The notes beneath the pieces are model-generated. The model was given only the letters and a program-made list of their open reading frames with translations. It searched no databases and was not told where the DNA came from. A DNA stretch of 64,000 bases from Mycetocola miduiensis (GTDB lineage Bacteria; Actinomycetota; Actinomycetes; Actinomycetales; Microbacteriaceae). Location of the stretch: NCBI RefSeq assembly GCF_900115155.1, contig NZ_FOVM01000007.1, forward strand, positions 166,613 through 230,612. Reading direction: 5' to 3'. The translations under genes were made by a program, and so were the position numbers. This document shows positions 46,157 to 54,746 of the stretch, in pieces. Position 1 is the stretch's first letter; every line of letters begins with the position of its first letter.

Positions 46157-46294
46157 TCGGAGTCGTCCTGATCGTCCACCGGTTTGATTAGGCTCGCCCA
46201 GGCTCCCGGCGCTTTCGGGCGCGGACTTGCCAACCGCGCCTCGATGCGCCGGTGGCCCACACCTTCCCCCGTTCACGGTTACTCAAGCATGTCG

Positions 46295-46342
46295 GCGGCG
46301 CTTGAAAACTGGACAGCAGCGGCGCTTGAAAAGTGAACACTC
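46295..46342. repeat. 24-bp imperfect direct repeat near possible IS remnant
   Basis: Two copies of GCGGCGCTTGAAAA (46295-46308 and 46319-46332) stand 24 bp apart, followed by CTGGACAG and GTGAACAC. The TTGAAAANTG pattern resembles ends or upstream regions of transposase genes, but no transposase is here. The surrounding 46157-46740 interval otherwise holds only a weak ORF. Confidence 0.5.
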
Positions 46343-46587
46343 AACGATTGGAGACTGATCACTTTGGAAGACTGGGCTCTGACCACCGGGAGTGGTGGCG
46401 CGCCCTCACACTCATCGACACAGGAGTGTCCTTGCTGGTGCTGCTCGTGCCTATCCACCCCTTTCATGTTCCCGCGGTCTTGCTCAACGCCGGCATCCTG
46501 ATCGCATGGTTGGGTTCATATGGCCATCCTCAGACCTCGTCCGGTCATGAGCGCCCCCGGCAAGTCACTCTGCCGGCCCTGGCTTGA
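46333..46587 (+). CDS. Possible small membrane protein
   Basis: This 84-residue frame contains one long hydrophobic stretch (WRALTLIDTGVSLLVLLVP and VPAVLLNAGILIAWLGSYG, about 23-65) and a polar tail. No ribosome site is evident and no family is recognised. It could be a real two-helix protein or a remnant of an element that left the direct repeats just upstream. Confidence 0.3.
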   Translation: MNTQRLETDHFGRLGSDHREWWRALTLIDTGVSLLVLLVPIHPFHVPAVLLNAGILIAWLGSYGHPQTSSGHERPRQVTLPALA

Positions 46588-46740
46588 CGGCGCAGGGCGC
46601 GGCGGGCGCGTGGCGAAGACTGAAATGCGAGTGTGACGGGACCTGCGCGAAAGCGAAGATCGTCGCGTCTGGATGCCGTTCGAGCATCCGCCAAGGAACG
46701 ACGGCTGGGCTCGTCGTTCCACGCCCTGTCCCGGATGCCC

Positions 46741-47220
46741 TCAACTCTGTTGTTCCGCCAGGTCCTGTCGGTTGCGAGTCACTTCCCGCACCACGATGAC
46801 TCCGCTAACCAGAATGCTGATGACGCACCCGGCGACGGCGAACCAGAGGACAGTTCGTATCACGAATGCCCAGTCGACGGATCCGTCGCTGAAGCTAAAA
46901 GGGAACACGCGAAGCAGTTGGGTGAGAAAGACCAGAGCCACTGCAGACGTGATGATCTCGCCGACAGCCCTCACCCAGCGGATGTCCGCGATCATATTGA
47001 CCGTGTTTACCAGGATTCCGACGACGAGAGCGAGGTTGAACACGAGTACGACCGAGTCGGCCTCTCCAGTCAGGATCGGAACGGCGCGCCATCCCGGCCA
47101 GCCATTCACCAATCCCAGCAAGACGGCGTTGACGACAATGGCGGCCGAAAACCCGATCCGCCGACGGAAGCTGCCGTTGCGGAGGGTGCCGCCCCGGCCG
47201 GATTCATTTAGCGTTTCCAT
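46741..47220 (-). CDS. Four-helix membrane protein, function unknown
   Basis: The product is about 159 residues from ATG 47220 (GTG 47235 would add five). Four hydrophobic segments follow a basic N-terminus; the C-terminus is polar (VTRNRQDLAEQQS). I recognise no family. A DosR-like box with two mismatches (47255-47269) lies upstream. Confidence 0.6.
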   Translation of the reverse strand: METLNESGRGGTLRNGSFRRRIGFSAAIVVNAVLLGLVNGWPGWRAVPILTGEADSVVLVFNLALVVGILVNTVNMIADIRWVRAVGEIITSAVALVFLTQLLRVFPFSFSDGSVDWAFVIRTVLWFAVAGCVISILVSGVIVVREVTRNRQDLAEQQS

Positions 47221-47254
47221 TTCTTGATGCTGCACCGCGCGGTCGGTGAGGCAC

Positions 47255-47269
47255 AGGGCCGAACGTCAC
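47255..47269 (-). promoter_or_regulatory. DosR-like box 2 (degenerate)
   Basis: On the minus strand GTGACGTTCGGCCCT has two mismatches to GGGACTTNNGNCCCT. It lies 34 bases upstream of ATG 47220. Support comes mainly from its position and the other boxes. Confidence 0.45.
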
Positions 47270-47326
47270 CTCTACTGAGGTGAACCGACCGGGCGTCGGC
47301 CACAGAGTCGCCCTAGGCGCCAGCCG

Positions 47327-48832
47327 TCACGGTGCATTGACTCCATTGGGCTCACTGACTGGTCCACCAGCTTGAGTGTTGCCCGGATCGACCGGGCCCT
47401 GATCCAGCCTGAAGGGTGGGTAGTCGTCGCGAAGCAGTGCGACGTAGGCGATCACTCGGAAGGCCCACCTGTTGATGCCCATGAGCAAATCAAACAGCCC
47501 ACGCGGATAGATACCGGTGAAAAGAAGCGCAACTCCGACGATCAGGACGAGGGTCCCAACGAGCGAAAGGCCACCCCGAGTCACCGTTTCGTCCCAGCGG
47601 TCTTGCCACACGATTGGACCGCTGATCGCGGCGAGGATCAAATAGTGCGGGATCGCCAGCAGCCACCATTTGACAAGGACGAGGCCTCGGCTCAGCCTGT
47701 CGGGGTAAGCAACGTCGAAGTCGGCGGGATAATCCGCCCGGTTCAGGGTGAAGGGCGGATATTTGTCGGTGCCAAGTGCCGAGTATGAGTAGAAACCGAC
47801 TCGCCAGCTCCACCGAAGCACTCCGACGTTGAACAAGAAGAGCGGGTACGGGTACCGGCCGGTGAACAGAATCGCAAAGCCGGCGACGAGTGTGGTGACT
47901 CCGAAGGCGAACCAGAGAAACACGAGGATGATGTAATGCGGAATGGCAAGGAGCCACTTCACCAGCCACAGCCCCCGTGACACAGTTGCGTCCCGTTCAC
48001 CGACGAAGAGAACGGGAGAGCTGCCGCGACCGACCGCCAGCCCAGGTCCGCCAGTCCTCGGACCCTTAAGTGGACCAGCTGGTTGTTGCGATGGCGACGG
48101 CAGCGGTCCGGAGCTGTTCCGCCCGAGAAGAATTGCTCCGACGATGAGCAGCGGGAGTCCGATGGCGAGGACGAGGATGCCGGTTCCCACCAGGGCCGCC
48201 GCGGCAGGCCCGATGAGATCGCTTCGAACGCCGGCCCGCACGTGGACGTCGATCCCCGCGCTCGCGTCTGCATTCATGATCACGATCCGCCATTCTCCAG
48301 GCGTGACCTGCCAATCGAGTTCTTGTGTACCTGCCCCTGACGCTGACTCAGCCCAGAAGTCCTGCTCTGCTGGCAGTTCAGGTTCGGTGGACCCTTCGAT
48401 TTCGCGATACTCGGCTTCAAATGGGCGGTATGTCACGCTGCGGAGTTCGGCATGCTCAACATCGTCCAGGTAGCGGTCGACGTCTGCTCGCGGAGCGATC
48501 CCGATGAACACGTCGGAATTCTCTGCTTCCGCCGTAAGACGCACCGTCGCAAGGTCGAAGGGCAGGTTGGGAATCGGATCCGATGACAACTCCCCCACCG
48601 CGGCCGACGTCAGCGCGTATGACGAGGTGGCGAAGCTTTCTTCCGGGGTGGAGAAGAAACCGCTTCTGTCCCGGAACTGATTGGCGCTGGACACGACGAC
48701 CCCAGCCGTCAGGATCGTCATGCCGAAGAGGGACAGGAGGATGCCGATCGTCAGCAGAACCACCCCGAGTGCGAGGGCGCCACTCGATGCCGGTCGGCGA
48801 TCGGTGGTCTCGGTGACGTTGAGAGTAGTCAT
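47327..48832 (-). CDS. DUF4389 double-domain membrane protein
   Basis: This 501-residue protein has an N-terminal membrane helix (about 20-48), an extracytoplasmic beta domain (50-200), and another helix (210-235). Two DUF4389 units follow, each with LVKW-x-LAIPHY, a pair of helices, FTGRYPYPLF or FTGIYPRGLF, N-x-x-x-x-RW, and a YPPF end. DUF4389 proteins have no settled function. ATG 48832 is preceded by an exact DosR-like box 36 bases upstream. It is the largest unknown of the putative stress regulon. Confidence 0.85.
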   Translation of the reverse strand: MTTLNVTETTDRRPASSGALALGVVLLTIGILLSLFGMTILTAGVVVSSANQFRDRSGFFSTPEESFATSSYALTSAAVGELSSDPIPNLPFDLATVRLTAEAENSDVFIGIAPRADVDRYLDDVEHAELRSVTYRPFEAEYREIEGSTEPELPAEQDFWAESASGAGTQELDWQVTPGEWRIVIMNADASAGIDVHVRAGVRSDLIGPAAAALVGTGILVLAIGLPLLIVGAILLGRNSSGPLPSPSQQPAGPLKGPRTGGPGLAVGRGSSPVLFVGERDATVSRGLWLVKWLLAIPHYIILVFLWFAFGVTTLVAGFAILFTGRYPYPLFLFNVGVLRWSWRVGFYSYSALGTDKYPPFTLNRADYPADFDVAYPDRLSRGLVLVKWWLLAIPHYLILAAISGPIVWQDRWDETVTRGGLSLVGTLVLIVGVALLFTGIYPRGLFDLLMGINRWAFRVIAYVALLRDDYPPFRLDQGPVDPGNTQAGGPVSEPNGVNAP

Positions 48833-48867
48833 GCGGCGAGTATCGCGCTTCGCAGCGGGTCGGAAGG

Positions 48868-48882
48868 AGGGTCGAAAGTCCC
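48868..48882 (-). promoter_or_regulatory. DosR-like box 3 (exact)
   Basis: AGGGTCGAAAGTCCC on the plus strand reads GGGACTTTCGACCCT on the minus strand, an exact match to GGGACTTNNGNCCCT. It is 36 bases before the DUF4389 start. Confidence 0.82.
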
Positions 48883-48889
48883 GGGCCGG

Positions 48890-49177
48890 CTAGTTCCCTC
48901 GCCATGGAAAGAGCAGGTACAGACTTGCCCACGCGAGCCCTGCCAGAAGAATCAATCGGATCCACAGCGCCCAGTCCGTCGTCCATATCCATAGCGCGAG
49001 GGCCCACGGCAGGAAAATCACGAACTCGATCGCTTGCAGAAGAAAGGCTTGGCCTCGGAACCACGACCACACGTCGTCAAGATCGCCCTGTCTCAGCAGA
49101 AGAGCCAGTCCGAAAGCGCCCCAGAGAATGACGGCGAGGAAGAAGACAATCGCGCTGACGAACTTGGTCGCATCCAT
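48890..49177 (-). CDS. Small three-helix membrane protein
   Basis: From ATG 49177 this 95-residue protein has three hydrophobic segments (VSAIVFFLAVILWGAFGLAL, AIEFVIFLPWALALWIW, IRLILLAGLAWASLYLLF). No family is recognised. Its start overlaps the previous stop (TGATG), so it is translationally coupled to the 293-residue membrane protein and belongs to a three-gene operon starting at 50956. Confidence 0.7.
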   Translation of the reverse strand: MDATKFVSAIVFFLAVILWGAFGLALLLRQGDLDDVWSWFRGQAFLLQAIEFVIFLPWALALWIWTTDWALWIRLILLAGLAWASLYLLFPWRGN

Positions 49178-50058
49178 CACGAGTCCTTCCGTTTTGTCCG
49201 TCGTATCCCGGCCAACAGCAAGACCGCAGCAACGACGTAGAGTGCGAGGATCAGGGGCTCGGCGGGATCGAACGGAATCGATCCGGGCACGCCGGCGGCT
49301 GTCTGGAAGACAAGGGCCATCATGTACGTCACCTGATGAAACACGCCCGATACCAGTGCGATGGCCGCGAGCGTGACTCCCCAGGCTGTCCTCCGCCACA
49401 ACAGCACGGCAGCGGTGAGGTAGGTCGGAACCAGAACCGCGAGGTCAAGTGCCATTCCGAGATGCACGACGCTGTCGGTTTCGACGAGCGAGCTGCCCGG
49501 GGGCAACGCATCGGTCAACACAGCCGAGACCGCCCAGAAAACCCACAGAGCTCCCAGCGAAACACCCAGAAGAGCAAGAAGGATCGCGATCGTTCGAACC
49601 GGGGTCCGTTGTCGCAGCTGGTCTCTGAGTGCTTGCCTGTCGAAGGATGCCAGCGACGTGATCAGGGCGAACAAGGATACCGAGAACGTCGCCGTATGGA
49701 TCAGGAATAGGTCGTTGAAACCGGTCCCGAAGATGTAATAGGCGTAGGTATACACCAGATAACCGAGCACACCGGCTGTGAGGAGACCACCCCTCAGCGA
49801 ACCATGCCCCGCCTCCCACAGCGCTCCGCCCAGAATAGGCACGGCGACCGCTGCCGTGACGAGGTCGAAACCGCGGAGCATGTGAGCGGTACCGCTATCG
49901 GCGCCGTAAATTCCAGCTACCGTGAGGCCCAGAACCGATGCCAGGAGGGCCAGCAGCGCAGCGCTTGCAGCAAGGACGAGTGCGGTCCGATTCGTAACCG
50001 CGAGGTCGTTCCACGATTTGTCGCCCTTCATCACCACTCGCATATCGCTGTCGGTCAT
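49177..50058 (-). CDS. Multi-pass membrane protein, paralogue of the preceding gene
   Basis: This 293-residue protein has about eight membrane helices. The segment GGLLTAGVLGYLVYTYAYYI aligns with LVALGLLGYLFYAYGIYVI of the upstream gene, and the helix order is the same, so the two are tandem paralogues. No cofactor or catalytic motif is evident. It begins at ATG 50058, seven bases after the upstream gene ends. Confidence 0.72.
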   Translation of the reverse strand: MTDSDMRVVMKGDKSWNDLAVTNRTALVLAASAALLALLASVLGLTVAGIYGADSGTAHMLRGFDLVTAAVAVPILGGALWEAGHGSLRGGLLTAGVLGYLVYTYAYYIFGTGFNDLFLIHTATFSVSLFALITSLASFDRQALRDQLRQRTPVRTIAILLALLGVSLGALWVFWAVSAVLTDALPPGSSLVETDSVVHLGMALDLAVLVPTYLTAAVLLWRRTAWGVTLAAIALVSGVFHQVTYMMALVFQTAAGVPGSIPFDPAEPLILALYVVAAVLLLAGIRRTKRKDS

Positions 50059-50065
50059 GACGGCG

Positions 50066-50956
50066 TCACCTCCGTCCGCTTGTTCGTTTGTCTCTGAGCG
50101 ATGAGTGTGTGCGATCGTCGACGTTCAGGCTTACGGGTGCGACACGCAGCTTCAGAAGATGAACGGAGCCCAGCACCAGGAAGAGCAGCGATAAGGCCGC
50201 CGCAGCAAGGAATGCCGGCACGTCAGGCTGTTCGCCGAACCGCGGTTTGACGAGTTCGGCGAGGGCGAGAGAAAAGATCAGGGTGAACCCGAGAATATAC
50301 ACGGGTGGAGCCAGGACGAGGCCGCTTCCACGACGTCGGAACATCAGAAAGGCCAGCACAAGAAACGCTGGCATGATGAAGCACAAGTCCAGGATGAAGA
50401 TCGAGTACAACGAATCGATCTGATCACCCTGCACCATCAGCGGCAGCAGCATACTGATCCACAACGGATAGAAGATGATCGGTTGCAGGAGCGCACCGAG
50501 CGCTGAGACAACCCGGACGCGGTCAGCGAGCTGCGCGTGCTCCAGCACCTCGTCCCGGATCCTGGTGCACGCGAATACAATCCCCCAAAACGACAACGTG
50601 AATATGGCGAGATAGACCAGGTAGAAGCCGTTGTACGTGCGTTCGATCACGTAGATGCCGTACGCGTAGAAGAGGTACCCCAGAAGCCCGAGTGCGACGA
50701 GATCAAACTTGGGACTCCTGGCGCCGCCCCCGATTGCACTTCCCAACAGGCCGAGGGCAACAATGGCCGAGATGACGTCCTGGGCGAACGCGCCCGGGAT
50801 GAGAAAGCGGGCTACGACCCCGTCATAAACCCCGGGATTGAGGATGCCCGGAACGGACGCAACGAGAGCGAGCGCTGACACCAAAATCCACAATGCGCGG
50901 TGCCATGCCACACCGGGCTCGCTCAGCACCGAATGAAGAGATTGCTTCGCTGTCAT
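50066..50956 (-). CDS. Multi-pass membrane protein, first of a paralogous pair
   Basis: This 296-residue protein has about eight membrane helices and a polar tail. Its YAYGIYVIERTYNGFYLVYL region parallels YAYYIFGTGFNDLFLIHT of the next gene. I do not recognise the family; loops are short, suggesting an integral membrane role rather than an enzyme. An exact DosR-like box (51138-51152) lies about 180 bases upstream between it and a divergent broken gene. Confidence 0.72.
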   Translation of the reverse strand: MTAKQSLHSVLSEPGVAWHRALWILVSALALVASVPGILNPGVYDGVVARFLIPGAFAQDVISAIVALGLLGSAIGGGARSPKFDLVALGLLGYLFYAYGIYVIERTYNGFYLVYLAIFTLSFWGIVFACTRIRDEVLEHAQLADRVRVVSALGALLQPIIFYPLWISMLLPLMVQGDQIDSLYSIFILDLCFIMPAFLVLAFLMFRRRGSGLVLAPPVYILGFTLIFSLALAELVKPRFGEQPDVPAFLAAAALSLLFLVLGSVHLLKLRVAPVSLNVDDRTHSSLRDKRTSGRR

Positions 50957-51137
50957 GGGTCCGCCTGTGTCCTTTCAGGTTGGTAACGGTCCTGCGATGC
51001 CCACTCGGAGCCGGCCATGGGCTCCAGCCCGCCTTAAGATCTGTGCAGTTCCGCTGACACCCAATGGGTGGTCGTCGGCGTGCAAACAGTCCCTTTCGGC
51101 GTGCACAGCACGGTAGGCGAGGGCCCAGCCTGCCAAA

Positions 51138-51152
51138 AGGGTCAAAAGTCCC
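51138..51152. promoter_or_regulatory. DosR-like box 4 (exact)
   Basis: AGGGTCAAAAGTCCC reads GGGACTTTTGACCCT on the other strand, an exact consensus match. It stands in the divergent region between the 50956 operon and the broken gene at 51196. Confidence 0.8.
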
Positions 51153-51195
51153 AGTGCCACAAAACGCTGTGAACCGCACAGGTAACCTTCGACCC

Positions 51196-51821
51196 TTGCT
51201 CCCGCATGCTCTCCGAGTCAGCCGGGCCTCATGGGACGGTCAGGTCGCCGGGCGCGTAGCCGCACCCACTGGGGCCGTCTATCCTGCCATGATCGCTGCC
51301 GGGGCCGTCGAAGGCGTCTTCCTCGGCGCTGGTCAGGTGGCGGGATTCGGAAAGGTCCAGCATCGTCCCGCGCCCGCTGGATAGTCGTCACTGCATGCGG
51401 AGCTGCTCTTGCATGGTCGATCGGAATGATCCCGAGCGCACTGGCCGACTTCCGTCTGGACGACCCTTTCGCCATTGTTGTTATGGCGTTCGGAGCCGTC
51501 TTGCTTCTGACATCCATTCCTGTCCTGCAGTGGCGTGTCCTCCGGTGTTGGATCCAACCGGCTCTTTTCTGGATACCGGCAAATGTTGCTGGCTGGGCCT
51601 TCGGCATCCTGTGGACTCTCACGCCATCGCTGTTCATCGACGATCGCACCGCCCCAGGGGCCATTGCCGCGATCTTCGTCACTTCCGGCCTGCGGATGGC
51701 GTTCACGGTGGCGGCGATTACCGCGTTCGCCGCACGGAAGGTCATCCGGATTGCGCGACTACTACTACGTGAGGACGGGGATGTTCGTAAGATGCAGCCT
51801 ACCCGGGAGTCTGACGCGTGA
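51196..51821 (+). pseudogene. Frameshifted membrane protein gene
   Basis: An N-terminal frame (AMIAAGAVEGVFLGAGQVAGFG, ending at 51384) and a C-terminal frame (SRARWIVVTACGAALAWSIGMI through 51821) together look like one four-helix membrane protein, in the style G-A-V-E-G-x-x-L-G-A-G-Q...RW-V-x-A-T. The change of frame falls near 51350-51370. The first part also lacks a good start (a TTG at 51196 is the best). I would treat it as a decayed gene or a sequence error; function is unknown. Confidence 0.6.
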
Positions 51822-51938
51822 GTTGGCCGGTCGCCGTCCCAGCGGGACGGCCACGCGCAGAGTGTCCCTGAACGCTCACGTCCTGGTCCATTTCGATCCG
51901 CATGCTTCCCTTCTTTCCTGCGGGTGTTGGTGTGCGAT

Positions 51939-52778
51939 TCATCGCGTTGGCGCATTGACGACGACGGTCGGGACGGCGGCCGACAGGACGACTGTGTGGC
52001 TGACTGATCCGAGAAAGAACCGCTTGATCCCGCGAAATCCCCGGTTGCCGACGACAAGCATCCCTGCTCCCCTCGCCGCTTCGAGAAGCACATCCGATGG
52101 GGAGCCCTGCTCGATGATGGGGTCAGTCATCAGATCCGGGTACCGAACCAGGATGCTCTCCATCGCGTCGGTGACGATATCCCGGTACATCTCGGCCAGC
52201 GATTCCAGGAGTTCGGGATCATGCTCCGTCTGCCCGGGCCACAATGGTGGTCCTTGCCACGCGCGTACTGGGCGCAGGGTCGCACCCGTGCGCGAGGCCT
52301 CTTCTGCTGCGAAAAGTAACGCGGCTTCTTCCGGGTCGTCCACGCCGACGACGATCGTGTGACCGTCGGTGACGAAGGGATGGGGAATGATCGCTACCGG
52401 ACCGTGGGCTGTTGCGGCGAGCCTCGCTCCTACCGACCAGCTTCGGCGCGGTCTGCTCCCGGTGGCGTGACGCGTCCCCACCGCGATAAGCGCGGACGGC
52501 GACGAAAATGCAGCGAGAGACGCGACCGTGTCGCCCTGGACGAGTTCGGTGTGGATCGTCCTGTCGGGATGACCGTCGCGGATGCGTTCCGCCTTCTCCA
52601 TCAGGTTGATCCGGGCCACGGCTGCAGTTGAGTCGGCGGCAAACGTTTCTTCCAGTGCGATGTCGTTGTCGACCTGAACGAGGACAATCTTTTCTGAAGA
52701 GGGCCGAGTGAGAGCCCATTCAATCGCCCGTTCAGCACCATCACTGCCGTCCCACCCGACCACTACTTTCTCAATCAT
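51939..52778 (-). CDS. Tandem-domain universal stress protein
   Basis: This 279-residue protein contains two Usp domains (about 1-135 and 140-278). The second has an intact ATP motif GNRGFRGIKRFFLGS followed by VPTVVV; the first is altered (GTRHATGSRPRRSWSVG). Two-domain Usps are hallmark members of mycobacterial DosR regulons and bind ATP in dormancy. ATG 52778 lies 110 bases downstream of an exact DosR-like box. It is followed by nothing on the same strand for about 1 kb. Confidence 0.92.
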   Translation of the reverse strand: MIEKVVVGWDGSDGAERAIEWALTRPSSEKIVLVQVDNDIALEETFAADSTAAVARINLMEKAERIRDGHPDRTIHTELVQGDTVASLAAFSSPSALIAVGTRHATGSRPRRSWSVGARLAATAHGPVAIIPHPFVTDGHTIVVGVDDPEEAALLFAAEEASRTGATLRPVRAWQGPPLWPGQTEHDPELLESLAEMYRDIVTDAMESILVRYPDLMTDPIIEQGSPSDVLLEAARGAGMLVVGNRGFRGIKRFFLGSVSHTVVLSAAVPTVVVNAPTR

Positions 52779-52887
52779 GCTCTCGCTCCTCTTCGGCGAT
52801 GTGCCAACGGGGCCGCGTGCCGCGAAGCCCTGTCATTTCGTGCGAACTGACGTTTGGAAGCTTTCTCCCATTGAATCGGGCTGAGTA

Positions 52888-52902
52888 AGGGTCCAAAGTC
52901 CC
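52888..52902 (-). promoter_or_regulatory. DosR-like box 5 (exact)
   Basis: AGGGTCCAAAGTCCC reads GGGACTTTGGACCCT on the minus strand, an exact match. It overlaps the last base of the lycopene-cyclase gene and precedes the universal stress gene by 110 bases. Confidence 0.8.
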
Positions 52903-53270
52903 TAGGACGGGAGCGTCCGGTCTGTCCTCTCCTCGGGCCCACGGATGTTCCCGGACTCCGTGAGACGAAGATCCCGTCTTCTGCGGCCGTACTTGTCGAG
53001 CACTGCCACGAGAAATACGACGCCAACGATATAGACGAGGTCCTCAATTGGCGCCCACGGAAGATAGATGCCGAGAGTCTTCTCACGGTGAAAGACGTAG
53101 ACAGGGAGCGCGGAGAGCACGTTGTCGAAGACGAGGGTCGTGACCACGAGGATGCCTGCGGTTCGCAACACGTGCCGGGTGAAGATCACCCGGGTACGCA
53201 GGACCGCGTAGTCCAGTACGAGAGCCAACCCGACGAGAGCCAGTGTAAGCACAAGGAATGTGGCCATCAT
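52902..53270 (-). CDS. Lycopene cyclase domain protein, C-terminal half (CrtYf/LitB-like)
   Basis: From ATG 53270 this 122-residue protein has three membrane helices. Its GIYLPWAPIEDLVYIVGVVFL matches the conserved P-x-E-D/E motif of heterodimeric actinobacterial lycopene cyclases (CrtYe/CrtYf). It overlaps the partner gene by four bases (ATGA). A hydrophilic tail follows. No crtE, crtB or crtI is nearby, so the substrate would have to come from elsewhere, or the pair has another role. Confidence 0.75.
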   Translation of the reverse strand: MMATFLVLTLALVGLALVLDYAVLRTRVIFTRHVLRTAGILVVTTLVFDNVLSALPVYVFHREKTLGIYLPWAPIEDLVYIVGVVFLVAVLDKYGRRRRDLRLTESGNIRGPEERTDRTLPS

Positions 53271-53572
53271 TTGTGGATCCTCAGCATGACGAGCGTGAAA
53301 TAGCCGAAGAAGGTCAGGAGGAAAATTTCCTCGAGCGGCATGTCGCGGGAGAAGAGAAAGACCCCCATCACCCGCGAGCCGGCGGAGAACACACCCAAGA
53401 GCAACCCCGTGATGTCGAACAGAAGGAGTATTGCGAAGACGGCGACCACGACGATGACCGTGTGGCCCGGATCCCGGAAGAGTGCAACCTTCCAATGCCA
53501 GTCGATGATGATCATCCCTGCGAAGGCAACGAGGATGCCCGCTAGGTAGACGACGTCCAGAAGTTCCGGCAT
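53267..53572 (-). CDS. Lycopene cyclase domain protein, N-terminal half (CrtYe-like)
   Basis: This 101-residue protein has three membrane helices, with FSRDMPLEEIFLLTFFGYFT as the P-x-E-E-catalytic-type motif. Together with the coupled downstream gene it should form the dimeric cyclase that closes beta- or epsilon-rings on C40 or C50 carotenoids. It starts at ATG 53572, 74 bases after a degenerate DosR-like box. Hypoxia-linked control of an isolated cyclase pair would be unusual. Confidence 0.75.
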   Translation of the reverse strand: MPELLDVVYLAGILVAFAGMIIIDWHWKVALFRDPGHTVIVVVAVFAILLLFDITGLLLGVFSAGSRVMGVFLFSRDMPLEEIFLLTFFGYFTLVMLRIHK

Positions 53573-53645
53573 GCGCGGCCCCCTTCCCTCCCTGTGCCCA
53601 TCGAGATTCGTGTGTTGATGCTGTACTTGCCCGCACCTCTGTCAC

Positions 53646-53660
53646 AGGGTCGAAGGTCAC
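53646..53660 (-). promoter_or_regulatory. DosR-like box 6 (two mismatches)
   Basis: AGGGTCGAAGGTCAC reads GTGACCTTCGACCCT on the minus strand and has two mismatches. It precedes the cyclase pair by 74 bases. Confidence 0.6.
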
Positions 53661-53724
53661 ATCCATGGCAGGAAGGCGGCGCGCCGTGTCGTGAACGCCG
53701 GCGCTTTCGCCTGCGCTGACGGCA

Positions 53725-53739
53725 GGGACTTTCGACCCT
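53725..53739 (+). promoter_or_regulatory. DosR-like box 7 (exact)
   Basis: GGGACTTTCGACCCT is identical to box 3. It lies 59 bases upstream of the chosen ABC ATPase start. The nearer ATG 53745 would leave no room for a promoter, which favours GTG 53799. Confidence 0.82.
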
Positions 53740-53798
53740 GATCCATGACGTCACCCTTCCCTAATGTCCGAGTCAGTACTGAGCGAAGGGGGAAGCGC

Positions 53799-54746
53799 GT
53801 GGCAGCGATCGAGGTTAGCGGGCTTCGGAAAAGTTATGGGGCGACAGCAGTCGTAGATACCGTCTCGTTCTCCGTCGATCAGGGCGAGGTGTTCGCGCTT
53901 CTCGGTCCGAATGGCGCCGGGAAGACCACAACCGTCGAAATACTGGAAGGTCACCGAAAAGCAGACGCCGGGACAATTCGTGTTCTCGGTTTCGACCCAG
54001 CTTCCAACCCGCGCGAGTTTCGGGAACGGATCGGCATCGTTCTGCAGGACGCCGGATTCGAGGAAGACTTCACCGTCGCAGAATTGATCCGGCTACAACG
54101 GCGACTGTACCCTCGCCGGCTCAAGGTCGACGACCTCATGGAGCAGGTCGGGCTCACTGAAAAGCGAAACGCCCGCGTGAAGACGCTGTCAGGCGGGCAA
54201 CGACGGAGACTTGACCTTGCGCTGGGGCTGGCTGGCGACCCTGAGGTGCTCTTCCTCGACGAACCAACGACCGGATTCGACCCGGCCGCACGCCGGCACG
54301 CTTGGACGCTCGTGGAGTCGCTCCGCGAGCAAGGCACGACCGTGCTCCTCACAACGCACTACCTGGATGAAGCGGAGCACCTGGCCGATCGCGTCGCGGT
54401 CATGGTCAGCGGGCGCCTCCTCGCCGTCGGGACGCCGGCAGAACTGACAGCCCACCAGAGAAATGTCGTAATCTCTTTCCGGCTGCCCCCTGGGGCAGCG
54501 ATCAACTCGCTTCCGCCGCTCGTCCGAGGCGTCACCGCGGATGGCGCGGGGTGGACGCTGTCGACAGACGAGCCGACGGCTGCACTGCACGCCCTGTCAA
54601 CCTGGGCCCTCGAGCGTCGGGTGGAACTCCCTGCCCTTGAAGTGCGGCGGCTCTCCCTGGAAGACGTGTACCTCGACCTCGTGGGCGCGAACAACGACGG
54701 CGACGAGGAGCGTGAGATGCACGTACGAGCCCGCGACAGATCATGA
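53799..54746 (+). CDS. ABC transporter ATP-binding protein (ABC-2 exporter)
   Basis: GTG 53799 follows GGGGGAAG and gives 315 residues. Walker A is GPNGAGKTT, the signature is TLSGGQRRRLDLALGL, Walker B is VLFLDEPTTGFDP, and the switch His is in LTTHYLDEAEHLADR. The C-terminal region is of the DrrA/NodI type. With the overlapping permease it should export a drug, lipid or glycoconjugate. It is downstream of an exact DosR-like box. The stop overlaps the permease start (ATGA). Confidence 0.9.
   Translation: MAAIEVSGLRKSYGATAVVDTVSFSVDQGEVFALLGPNGAGKTTTVEILEGHRKADAGTIRVLGFDPASNPREFRERIGIVLQDAGFEEDFTVAELIRLQRRLYPRRLKVDDLMEQVGLTEKRNARVKTLSGGQRRRLDLALGLAGDPEVLFLDEPTTGFDPAARRHAWTLVESLREQGTTVLLTTHYLDEAEHLADRVAVMVSGRLLAVGTPAELTAHQRNVVISFRLPPGAAINSLPPLVRGVTADGAGWTLSTDEPTAALHALSTWALERRVELPALEVRRLSLEDVYLDLVGANNDGDEEREMHVRARDRS

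Noticed and set aside
53745..53798. ATG 53745 as start of the ABC ATPase
   Set aside because: It is five bases from the DosR-like box and lacks a ribosome site; GTG 53799 has GGGGGAAG upstream.
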